Shown: positions 1 through 10,372 of the stretch, one piece after another
Position numbering within the stretch: the stretch's first letter is position 1
Layout: every line of letters starts with the position of its first letter
NCBI GenBank assembly: GCA_013365325.1
Contig: JABVXV010000088.1
Location: 124,001-188,000, forward strand
DNA: 64,000 nt
Reading direction: 5' to 3'
From: Dipetalonema caudispina
Lineage: Eukaryota > Nematoda > Chromadorea > Rhabditida > Onchocercidae
Position numbers and translations under genes: made by a program
The notes under the pieces: model-generated
Told to the model about the DNA's origin: nothing
Seen by the model: only the letters and a program-made list of their open reading frames with translations
The model's database searches: none

Positions 1-1946
1 GATAATCGCAAATTGATATGAAGCACTCAGGAACATACCCATCAGTAGCGGTGTCGATGCCTTAAAAAATTATCTTTGTGATAATGAAATAACCAACAAA
101 TGGATAGAAGACTGTGAGCAATAATTTTTATTAGACGCTGTGAAAATGAAAGTAACTAAATCAGGAAGATGATCAGTCGTACTCCAGACTTACCATCATC
201 TTACAACACGACAAATATTTGGAATTAAACTGTATTATGATGCAGTTACATAATAACAACAAAGACAGTTAAAATCGACAATATGATAAGATTAAATTTG
301 AAGATAAAGTGAAACGTTTTAAGGACTAATCATATTAAAGGCAATGATGAAAAGATGAATAAAACAACTAACTTGGACGTCAATCTGATGTTTGACAAAT
401 GCTGCATCACCAAGAAGGCCTGCGTATTCCTGAGCAAATTTCAGTAAAACACCTTTTGTAGCAAGAAGTGGTCGATCTCGTGTATCGTAAGCCAACGAAT
501 TCTGCACTGAACACTTCATTGTATGGCCTGCATGCTCTCGAACAGAAAATGCTGCCTTTTCTGTTGGACAAAATTTTCGCCAGATCTTAAGTACGACTTG
601 AATAAAAGCAATTCATTTGTGTCTGGCTCTTTGTCACTGTTGGTCACAGCTATAAATACCCCATCTTTTTAGTGATGACTCCCGCTCTTATTTACCATTC
701 ATTCAAAAAATTTTGAATGACCTAGAAAACATATCACATCATACCATGATTAAAGACATTAACAAGGCTTCATGAAAGAAAGTAAGCATGAACTTCCATA
801 GTAATAGAAGACATTCAATAAAGAATCAAGTAATTATATACAACAAACCGTATTCAATTTCATATTATGATGAAGTTTTCGGTTCCATAACTGACCATTA
901 TATTGCAGTATCAGCCCAATTTCTCGCATATTACTGAGATTCCATGGTAAATTTCCCAAACTTCGATAGACAGAAAATCCTACATTGGCATACTTCTGCC
1001 AGCCCAAAAAAGGTTTCGCCATTGAAACATTGAATGTTTGATTACCCTATAATTGTAAATTATGTTAAAGTACTAAGACCAGTCGAATTGCTGGAGGAGA
1101 TACAGTGCTGGATGAAAGAATTATTTCTTGTAAATGAATTGTATCTCTAAGCACACAATATTTTATATGGTCACGGGTAAGACTATAACGCTAAATTCAG
1201 CTGAGATTTTCGAAATTTTAATAGAAACAAACGAAACCATGAATACCGAATTTCTTTATGAAATGAAATATCAAACCATAACCTCGAAGGTACAAGAGTA
1301 ACATGCATTCAACGATTCACCACGTCCCCCAAAACTTTCTTTGCCTGCGTTTAATGAATAATCAGTTTCACCTCGACTAGTCATGCCAGCCTAGAAATTA
1401 GTCTAAGAAATTATGCATTATATATTCGTCTAAACTATACTGATAATATACTACAAGATCGGTTCATACAAACTAAACTAACCTTAACGCCTAAAGTAAA
1501 TGATTTCGGCTCTTTTATGATAAAATCAACTACATATTTTCCCCGCTTTCCATCTGCTGAATCAATCAGTGGAGTGACGTTGTCCACAAGACCAACTTCC
1601 TGCAATATGAAAGCATAATACCACTTTAAATAATGTTAGTCAACACCAAATACTAGTCATTATGTTTAGAAAATTATGAAAAGCCTACTCGAAGATGTTT
1701 GGCAGCTAAATCACAACATCGTATCAATTCCGGAAGTGATGAAACTGTATAGAGATATCCAATTTCTTTCAGTAGTGCATCATTTTTAGTAATTTTAACT
1801 CCATGAAATTGTACAGCTTCAACAATAACTGGCTGATTATCACATTTACCGTATAGCACATCAGCTGGATGATAAGTTTTAGTTTTTAGTGTTGACATCT
1901 GTGACAGAGATGAAGTACCGATATTTCCTAAAAAAGCATTTTCCAT
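1..1946 (-). CDS. gop-3: SAM50 / GOP-3 mitochondrial outer-membrane beta-barrel assembly protein (5' part; 3' end outside window)
   Basis: Omp85-family core of the sorting and assembly machinery, which inserts beta-barrel proteins into the mitochondrial outer membrane. Six exons join in phase: 1946-1689, 1599-1483, 1390-1283, 1046-845, 596-373 and 60-1 (cut by the edge), giving 323 codons of an expected 430-470. Residues ~38-100 resemble the single POTRA domain ([20 protein letters not shown]). Later exons give barrel strands resembling animal SAMM50: [19 protein letters not shown], then [20 protein letters not shown], which matches the human segment around VIDSRNSSILPRRGALLKV. The start is the ATG at 1946; an in-frame ATG lies at 1979. 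A ttttgcag-type acceptor near 2030 could take a spliced leader. The last visible exon is assigned mainly by phase and a weak FLSASY-type match. Family identity is secure; exact ends are inferred. Confidence 0.85.
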
Positions 1947-2881
1947 AATAATATACGTGTAAGAATTTCCAAATACCAATACTTAATGATCTTCAACCCA
2001 TTGCATTCATTATCGTTTTTTCTTTTTTCTGCAAAATACAATAGCAAATTTACGGATGATGTAATTTCTTGCAATATTTCTTATACAATATGTCCGTAAT
2101 ATTAATAATCATAAATAATAATTACCATTGATACTGCATTGTAGAAGAAGAAATGGAATTCAATCGGATTATCATCAAAGAGCTATGGAAAAAGCAATTA
2201 AGCGCTCATATCACAACATATAATTCTTAGAGGATATTTAAAATGTAAGAAAGACAAACCGTAATGAAATTCGATATTTGTTTTATCCTTTCCAACACAT
2301 AAACTATCTGCGTGATATTTTCGTTCTCACTGTCACAAGTTTTTCTAAATAAGATTATTTTTATTCACATCTTACCGGATCCGGAAAACTCTATTAAATA
2401 AATCTTCTCGCTCAACTCTTACAATAAACATCACATTTTGTTATTTAGCCCGATGGTGTATTTTACGGGTGGTTGATTAATTGTTAGTAATGAATAGTTG
2501 GTGCAGGTTAGGATGTCAAAGGTCACCACTACGTTATGATAATAATTGATTGCGTCATTGTTTATTTAACGGTAGATTAGCTAATTGTTTAATAGTTGGT
2601 ATGATAAATTTTCTTTGGATTATGTCGATAGTTTAGTGTTATCATTGCATGTAATTATCGAAATATATTTTACAATTCCTTCAAAATTTCTCGTAATATT
2701 TCATTATCATTGTAATGGTACCAGCAAATAAAAAATGTTTTAGACATGATGAGATTATATTTTCTTCATAGAAATTTTTATTTAATACCAATATGACCTA
2801 AATTCAAATTTAAGAAATTTTTATGTTTAAATATTGCATTATCAATATATTACTCAAATCAAAAATACAACCTTTTTTTAG
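1947..2881. other. Divergent intergenic region between gop-3 and the MID-RRM gene
   Basis: About 0.9 kb of AT-rich DNA between two oppositely oriented genes, so it probably carries both promoters. A T-rich acceptor (minus strand, near 2030) precedes the gop-3 start and may be a trans-splice site. A tttttttag acceptor ends at 2881, just before the first recognised exon of the plus gene. No convincing coding exon was found; a short open stretch near 2456 (frame MVYFTG) could be a 5' mini-exon but has a poor donor. Confidence 0.4.
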
Positions 2882-2883
2882 GT

Positions 2884-5043
2884 ATGTTACGGGTAACTAT
2901 TATGAATGATCCTCTTGCTTTCCCATGGGCATTGATATGTTCCGTACCAGACAAGAATTCTATACCTTCATTGCGGTAAATTTATCATGGTTTAATTTAA
3001 TTTCGCATTAATACTTCATAATTTGAATTTCTTATAGAAGATAGAAAGGAGACAAATAATTTATTTGGTTATGTTTAATGCAATTTTAAGTTCATGTTTT
3101 ACTTTTCATATCTATTGATAGATTTTGGAATATCCGGATAGTTTTCTGCTAAATAAACATATTCAATGATAAGATATTCATTTTTTTTTATACTCTATTT
3201 TTAAATATTTTTGATAATTTTCGAAAGCAGACTTAAAAGTACATTTTAAAAAAGAAAACATAACCAAATAAATTTTTTTTTTTGTCTTCTTTCTATCTTT
3301 CATAAGAATTCAAATTATGGTGTATGGAATTTTTTCTACTATTATTTCGCTAAATATGGTCTTTCTTAAAGGAAATTCGCTTTATGGCTCACACGCACTT
3401 TGCAAGAGAAAGCAATTCAATATGGATGTAGCCATCGTTTTGATAAAGAACCGAAAGTTACGTTTTATACAACCCCTGGAAATGAGAAGGAAGTTAGGAC
3501 GGCATATAGCATTGTTCATAAAGGCATCTTTTTAGTTTATATTGATTTAATTTATCGTAAAGTATTCCAAGTAAAATATTACTTCGAATGCTTTGTATAG
3601 ATAATGTAACAGTTGACGAAGGAATTATTACTAGGTATCGAAATAATTGGTATTGGGCATGCCTGCTTTGTCACCAAAAATAATTCCTTCATAATGATTG
3701 TCAAGCAATAAGTAGTATGATGCTATAGCATTTAGCTCTTTCCAGCCTCAGTTTTTCTATCAATGACCTTGAATGCTTGGGGCTTTTCCGTATTCTCCTT
3801 TCTCAGAGTTCACCACTGATTTATAAGTTCATGTATTTCAGTCAAAAATTCGAATTTAAAATTGACAGGAGAAATCCAAATAGTTTGTGAAATTTTTTTG
3901 TTGTTTCAATTGTAAATTTCATCCACTTCTTAAATGCTCTTGTTATTTAGATCATCCTGAAGTCATAGTTGTCTTTCATATTTTACCAGCACCAAATTCA
4001 ATTGAGTATAAACTGATGAAGGAATTGGCTGACGAATATGACCTGATACGACAAGGAGTACTGTTGGAGAATGCCACTACTTATTTTGAAAAATGTAATA
4101 TTAAAGAAGTACTTGGCAATATGCTTCAGTGGTTTAATCGTTGTATTTCACGATTCATCGCTTTGGAAGAAAAGTAACTTATCTTATTTTTACTTGAGTA
4201 AATTTTTCGGATTTCTCACGATATCACTAATTCCTTACTGCGATGGCAGTTTAGATTCGTTTTTCCGGGAAAATCCAGGAATTTTGAATAAGAGGAGGAA
4301 GTTAGTCCTGATCAAGTCTGATACTATTATAGGACTCGTACAAAATTCAGCCTACGAATTGGTGAAGGAGGAAAACATACAACAAACATAATATCCTTTC
4401 CTATGAGTAATGTTACTGCTGCAGTGCAAAAGATCCTCCATGATAAAGACGATGAAAATGTTAATGGTAATCAAAATATTAATGGTACATTTCATTTTCT
4501 GGTAGTTGATTTCAGTTCTCTATTACAAAGTAGGATTTGCAACATGGCATCTCCTTGAATCATTTCTTTGCTACAGTCAAAATTGAGAAGCACTCTGGAG
4601 TTTGGAAAAAATGTCCATCCTATAAATTTTATAAGAGGAGAACCAAATTTATATTTCGAGACTAATATCGAAACTTTTTCTTGAGTAGGGAAATTTCTTT
4701 TATCAAATATATATTTCCAGTGAAAGCAAGTGTCGAAGTTTTTGGTTATCCGTCAACTTTCAACGAATTCGAAATCGCCAAAATTTTCAATAATTTCCGA
4801 GTCGTCAAAGTAGTGAAGAATTTAATTGATGGTGCAGTGGTGGAATTCGTAAATGAAATTCATGCAGCTCAAGCTGCTATCGAGTACGATCGAAATTGGA
4901 TTGATTCAGTACATTCATTGACGGTGACGCCCATTCATCCAGAAGTAATTAAAGAAGTAAAAATAGCTCTACGCAATGAATATATCTCTTGTCAGTCAGT
5001 TTCACAATCTCCTGTCCAACTTTCTCTTCAAAACTGTTTGTGA
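2884..5043 (+). CDS. Argonaute MID-like plus RRM protein without a PIWI domain (six-exon model, 328 aa)
   Basis: Exons 2882-2975, 3372-3556, 3951-4139, 4255-4300, 4333-4484 and 4721-5043 join in one open frame from ATG 2884 to TGA 5041-5043. Residues ~10-150 follow the order of an Argonaute MID domain: a WALICSVPD strand (compare WAIACFAP in human AGO2), a KFALWLTRTLQEKAIQYG helix, then VVFHILPAP, Y and K spaced as in VVVILPGKTPVYAEVK, and an IRQGVL segment at the TQ position. The last exon is an RRM: SVEVFGYPS strand, NEFEIAKIFNNF helix, GAVVEF as an RNP1-like strand, then LTVTPI. The PIWI nuclease core (DDH) that should follow MID was not found. Exon 4 (46 nt) and its junctions are weakest; exon 5 has an alternative donor at about 4467. 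This may instead be a decayed Argonaute next to a separate RRM gene. The MID call rests on pattern recognition, not alignment. Confidence 0.42.
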
Positions 5044-6409
5044 AGGTGCTAAAATTTGATGCGTTTTTTTTGTTGTAAAGAATCTTATTATAAGTTTTTC
5101 GCTTTGTAAACTACCATCAGCATCAGAACGAATCTAAAGAGTTATCATTCCCACTAAGAGGATATTGCTGTGTTTTTGCATGATCTTTCATCCTTTCAAT
5201 TTTTGATATTCAGTTGTTTATTGCCTTGCTACTTTACGAAGTTAATTATCAGAAAAGCACTCTCCCGATGATTACAACCTCCTCCTTCATCTTTATTTCT
5301 ATTTTTTTGTAGCGAAAAACAAAAGCCGGTAAAGCGATGTTCTATTGTTGTTCATTGCTCAAGAATGTTTTGTTATTTCCAGAATTTTAGAGAATTTTTT
5401 ACTATTTTTAAAGCTTCTTAAGGCTTTTGTTGCTTTCATAAGGGTTTGTTGATACCTTTTTTCGAACACATTGTGTGAGTTAGACATTTTTAATACGAGT
5501 GATTTCTACTTTGAAAGGATATTCTGATCGTCATTAATCGGGTACTTTCTTTTCACGGTGTATTAAATACAACTGCTTGAACAATAAATTGTGAAGACCC
5601 ATCAAACCTATAAGTTCGTTCATTCTTCTGCCAACCATTGAGACGCGATAAGCTAACTCAGTTATATTCAAATTTGTAATGAGCAGTGGTAAGATCATCT
5701 TATTGCCAAAATGGAAAGATATTCATTTTGAACAGAAACTATCTTCAAATATATTGATAACTGTCTAATTATGTTAAATACCCTTGAACGACCATTGTTA
5801 TTCATATCACTTCCTGTTTTCGCATTGTTATTTTGAGAAGGACTGTGATCACTCATTCATAGTTCAATACGTAAATGTGATAGAATATGTAGCCAAGCCA
5901 TACCGATTTACTAAGGGTTTTATTTTTCATCCAAAAATAGATTGACAGAAAAACGAGAAACTCAAAATTAATCTAGCAGAGGAAAATAAAATGAAGAACT
6001 GTATCCAATAATCATCCATAATAGCATAAATAAAAAATGACGACTGGTATTCTAGAGTATTAAATATCCTGTTTCTAATAGCTTTTCCCCCTAAATTTAA
6101 AGAGATCATTGCCGTATCCATCTTTTATTTTTTTTTTTTTCTTTTTTTTGTGAGCGACAGATTAACATTCGCGCAATCACTCAAACAGCAGTTAAACTCA
6201 TCTTTAGTGTTCTAGGTGGTACATTGAAATTAAAGCTCAGGTAATTTCTTAGCTAGATCTTGGAAATTCCCTTCGAATTGTTGATTTTTTTTAGAACAAA
6301 CTCAAACATAAACATGGCAATAAGTAACAGTAGCATTAAAAGTAAAATCAAACTGATTCATCCATCACATAGCTTAATATTCCATTTCATTCAATTAAAG
6401 CATGCCAAA
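5044..6409. other. Intergenic, no supported gene
   Basis: AT-rich DNA between the 3' ends of the converging RRM-protein and small-HSP genes. Short open stretches occur on both strands, including 64 codons on the minus strand at 5927-6121, but none shows splice sites or family motifs. A T-rich tract lies at about 6125-6150. Confidence 0.5.
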
Positions 6410-6778
6410 TTACCACCACCAAAGTGGTATCGGTTCACGAAGTATCAGTTCTTGGCAAGGATTCGATTGCATTTTCCAATTCGGATCCACTCTAATGGGA
6501 ATTCTACGATATTCGGCAATTTCATCAGTAGGAACTGTAACTTTCAGGATGCCATCGGCACTTAACTCTGATGCTAACTGCTTTTCTTTGGCACTTTTCG
6601 GCAATATATAGGTTCGAATAAAATGACGTTCAACAGTGCCACCTCTTTCCTCACGTTCATCATGATGACCAGAAACGATTAACTTTTGACCATGAACATT
6701 CACTTGCAAATCATTGGCATGGAAGCCAGGAACGTTCAATTTCACTTCGAACTGATTTTTTCCTTGTTCATTCGACAT
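6410..6778 (-). CDS. Small heat shock protein (HSP20 / alpha-crystallin family), HSP12-like
   Basis: Predicted 122-aa ATP-independent holdase chaperone that binds unfolding client proteins. Almost all of it is an alpha-crystallin domain: FEVKLNVPGFHANDLQV (residues ~10-26), GQKLIVSGHHDEREERGG, then a FIRTYILP strand and LSADGILKVTVP near residues 71-82, the usual family signature. A conserved I-x-I/V motif appears as IPI near residues 92-94. The C-terminus is unusual, ending PLWWW. Only about eight residues precede the domain, far fewer than in HSP16/OV25-type proteins but similar in spirit to nematode HSP12s. The ATG directly follows an attacag acceptor, so either a spliced leader joins there or an upstream coding exon is missing from this model. 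A four-unit heat shock element lies upstream at 7323-7345. Confidence 0.85.
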   Translation of the reverse strand: MSNEQGKNQFEVKLNVPGFHANDLQVNVHGQKLIVSGHHDEREERGGTVERHFIRTYILPKSAKEKQLASELSADGILKVTVPTDEIAEYRRIPIRVDPNWKMQSNPCQELILREPIPLWWW

Positions 6779-6960
6779 CTGTAATAGTTATTTCAGTTAT
6801 AAACGATAACGATTATCTTTCTACAGTCAGATGTCAACCTCACGTCAAATATCATATTTTATAAACGTAAATTCTCATGTTACGACCTGAATTTATGCTA
6901 TTCGATAATTCCACTTTCGCAAGCTAACTGTTTACATTACTTCGACATCTGTAATAGTTA
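6771..6960 (-). repeat. Duplicated 20-bp acceptor-plus-start motif upstream of the small HSP
   Basis: The 20 bases at 6771-6790 (acceptor and ATG of the small HSP, read on the minus strand as ...ttacag|ATGTCGAA) recur exactly at 6941-6960, 170 bp further upstream. In the upstream copy the frame is M-S-K-stop. The repeat is direct and the flanks differ. It could be a relic of a local duplication, a decoy splice site or a tiny upstream ORF. Confidence 0.8.
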
Positions 6961-7322
6961 CCAATAATCCGAAACATTTAAAACAAGAAATGAAAAATAA
7001 CATGCCATCCGAAACTGATCAAATTTCCATCACATTTTAAATAAGATCAATAATTCGAAACATTCAAAAGAGCAACACATCATCAATTAATCAAATATAC
7101 TTTCACTCTTCATTCTTGATAACACTATTCCGGTTGGATCGGATCCAATAAATTTATCTCAGGTTATTATTCGATCTGCTAGTTGCAAAAGTCGGAAAAT
7201 AAGACAGAATAATAGAAAGAGAGGGAAGAAAGGCAACTAACGAATAAAAACATAACATCAGAAATGAGAAGAAAACACAATAGCAGACTACTAATTGTTT
7301 ATCAAAAGTAGTATCTAATACA

Positions 7323-7345
7323 TTCCGGAATATTCTGGAATTCTC
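7323..7345. promoter_or_regulatory. Heat shock element (HSF-1 binding site)
   Basis: The sequence reads TTCcgGAAtaTTCtgGAA followed by ttCTC: four perfect alternating nGAAn/nTTCn units and a fifth with one mismatch. HSF trimers bind three or more such units. It lies ~545 bp upstream of the small-HSP start and no other candidate gene is near, so it most likely drives that gene. The distance implies a long 5' leader, an outron, or an undetected first exon. Confidence 0.8.
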
Positions 7346-9192
7346 TTCTTATCTTTCAACGTCTTTCACAGAATAGTTTGATCTCAATGTTCGTTTACAG
7401 TATCGTTATTGTCCCATTTAACTTTTATCAGTGAATTATTGATGATCAATGAGGATATGATTGTATCAAATCGATAATACATTTCACAAAAGTTCAGAGG
7501 ATGAATGGATGATTGAATGATATGTAACATACAAGTTTAGAAGTTAAACAGAATAGTTTAGTAGTAAGATATTAATTAACATCTCTTGTCTCATTTTATA
7601 AGTATGATAGATTATAGAAGTTATATCTACTCATTCTCAATACCGTAAAGTTCATTTACTATCAGATGTTGCTAATATTCACACCTTTCTTATGCTGTCC
7701 TTTAATCATTTACATTGAATATTTAATTTTCTTTCCAAATTTTATTGCAAGAATTACATATCAAAGGGTTATCAATCAATTCGATGTCAATACAGTTGTC
7801 GTAAATGGGTAAATATTATTGCTACTTTTAGTTATTATTGCTACCGATATTTCAATTGAAATTCAACTAGAATAAGTAAATAATATGTAAAGATGAAACA
7901 GAAAAGCTGAGTAAAAAAGTCTGTCGTTAAGATGCCTCTCTTCGTTTGCCGAATACAAAACATAAATTCACAGATAATAATTTATAGGGTTCTATTATCT
8001 ATGGCACGAAATGAAAGTAATTTTTTAGAATACAAAAGGATAGATTCACAGATCTGTTAGCCGTAGCTAAAAAGAACTTACACAAAGATTAAATTATTCT
8101 GTTTAGCAAAATACACAAGAAGTATCTATAGATAAACTTACTTTCCTTGATATTAATGATACTTCAGATTCGCTAAAAGTGTATTTTAAAGGTATAGCAA
8201 GAGGAATTATAATGATGTTTGAACATACATATCACTATAACAGTATTTCAGCGTATTTTCTGGAAAAGATGTAATTGTATTTTGTGAATAAATGATGAAA
8301 AAAAACATGTGATAATAACTGAATAAAGACACAACGGTGAGATTACACATCTTACACTTACTTTTCAGATTTGGCGTATGAACAACCACTGATCACCTGG
8401 ACAGGCTTTCAATTTTCGAATTTGTGACACAGGTAAACGAATGAGGTGCATAATACAATACATCAAGAAATAACACAATACAAACAAACTGGCAACATTT
8501 TAATTGAGTAAAATAAGAGTAAAGGTAGCAGCAAATTTCTAAAGAAAAAAAATTGATTAAAATGTTGTGCTATCAAATATGAAGTAACAATTTAAAATAA
8601 AAAAAAAAAAATTCCAAGGTGTAGAAAGTAAGCATAATAAATTGATAAGAACGATGTACAGATGGGATTAATATAGAACGTACAGAACAACAATATATAA
8701 ATCTCTTGGACTGTTTTTACTACTCATTATCATTACAGTCCAAAAATTCGAACATAACATATTTCTTGAGGTAATAGTGCAGTTATCACGTCTTCATTTC
8801 ACCGCGACATCGTGATACTGGCAACACTGCAATGGTTCAATAGTCCTAAAGTATGAAGGTATTTATTTTCTAAAGCTTCAAGCATGTTAGAAAAATATTC
8901 TGTAAGGTATTAACTGACTAAAACTGAAAGTTCTTTGAAAGAATAATTTGACAGGATTAAACTGTGGGTCTCTCAGGAAATAACTACATAAAACGATTCT
9001 CGATAAAATAGTTCTCGATATTACTGTTAGCTTGGGAGCAGTGGAATAGCCGGATAGTCCTAGCCATTCCGATTCTCAAAAGCAATGCAATGATCAAGTA
9101 GAAGGATATGGCAGGGCTTCTATTTAATTTTGAATGAAAATAGCTTGTCAAGAAGTCCGGTTCTTCGACTATCTTTTAAATGTGGGACTTAC
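7346..9192. other. Intergenic, no supported gene
   Basis: AT-rich. A minus-strand segment at about 8354-8392 is bounded by a ctgtccag acceptor and an excellent AAAA|GTAAGT donor, so it may be a small exon or a 3' UTR exon of the cysteine-rich gene at 9193-9592. Its coding frame could not be tied to anything. A poly-A run (10-12 A) lies near 8600. Confidence 0.4.
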
Positions 9193-9592
9193 CTAAACAT
9201 CATCAGTTTCAAATTCCATTAAATGGTTACTGCGACATGAAGTATTGGGACAAAGCCGTATATCCATTAAATTGATCCTCCTAGGATGTTCGTTACACGT
9301 AAGTGCAGCATGACCTCGAAATGTTGCACCGCAAGTTAGGCATTTTACAGTTCTTTCTGATCTGTCGCAGATACAGCTAGATATTGAATTCTTTTCTGAA
9401 AAGTGATAGTTCATAATTTGAAAATATTTGATTAAGACAGGAATGATAGCGCAATCTATATTGCTTCTCATAACAGAAGTTTCCACTATTTCCTTTGTAA
9501 CAGACTAAGAGTGATATGAAAGTATCATCTATCTCAAATAATAAAAAAGAAGATTCACAATCACCTGAAGAGCTGCCCACTACTTTTTCCAT
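9193..9592 (-). CDS. Small cysteine-rich (zinc-ribbon-like) protein, 76 aa
   Basis: Two exons, 9592-9565 and 9395-9193, join through a CAG|GTGATT donor and a ttttcag acceptor (phase 1). The protein starts MEKVVGSSSEKNSISS and carries cysteine/histidine pairs in zinc-ribbon-like order: CIC at residues ~17-19, CLTC at 28-31, then GHAALTCNEHP, and CPNTSC at 58-63. The acidic tail FETDDV ends at TAG. I do not recognise the family, so no function is given; zinc binding is inferred from cysteine spacing. The TAG stop is followed immediately by GTAAGT, a perfect donor, so the transcript may be spliced in its 3' UTR. A C2H2 gene lies upstream on the same strand, ending at 10373. Confidence 0.65.
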
Positions 9593-10372
9593 TTTTCCAG
9601 AAACACTTCTTCCGGTGTAAAAGAACTGTACTGAATGAAAAGACTTGTGTTCCTGAATTTCAGTTGTCCTTGGAAATAAATAAATATTCGAGGAGACTCC
9701 AGTGCAATACTTGCCTACTTTTCGCTTTATTTCACAATAAATACTTCATATTTAACAGTACAATGTCTATTTTAGAGAGCCTGCTTTTCCAGAGATCATT
9801 CTCCCGCGAAATACCTTAGTATATTCGAATTTCAGCTTCTAGGTGTCAGTTAGGACGGACTCGAACTTGTCCCTAGAGGTCTCGAAATTTCCTATTCCTT
9901 GCGAAAATGCCGTCAAAAGTGGGCAGATACTCATCCTTTCTTCATATATTGTATTCGAGAAACAGTCTGATAAAACATGAAAACGTGATCGGTAGTCTCA
10001 GAAATCTGAGAAATAATGCAGTGGAAAGTAATGGCAATTTCACATTTTCAAGAAACAATAGAGGGCAATCAGTAATTACCTGACCAACAGTTAATAAATT
10101 GACAAATTTTTGAGAAAATTTTTGACTTTATTTCCTGTCTTTTTAAATAAAATAAAACAGAAACACTACCAGCACTACAATAATCCATTTATGATTCAGA
10201 CTAAGCATGAATAAAAAAAATAAATTACTTTATAAAAGGAATATTTGGATGAAGGAAAGAAGAAGAAAGCAAGGATAAAAAGATTTAATATTAATTCATA
10301 ATATATACACGGAAACATTACACGGTTCTTCGTTTAATTCATGTAAAATTATCGCAATTTTTCTATACAAAG
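9593..10372. other. Intergenic between two minus-strand genes, no supported gene
   Basis: Contains a relatively GC-rich patch at 9800-9945 with no coding frame. One T-loop-like GTTCGAGTCC occurs on the minus strand near 9875, but no tRNA cloverleaf can be built around it. Confidence 0.4.

Noticed and set aside
6260..6611. Plus-strand frames of 69-101 codons antisense to the small HSP
   Set aside because: Shadows of the real minus-strand coding exon.
9860..9900. tRNA-like T-loop (GTTCGAGTCC) on the minus strand
   Set aside because: No matching T stem of five pairs, no D-arm box and no acceptor stem around it.
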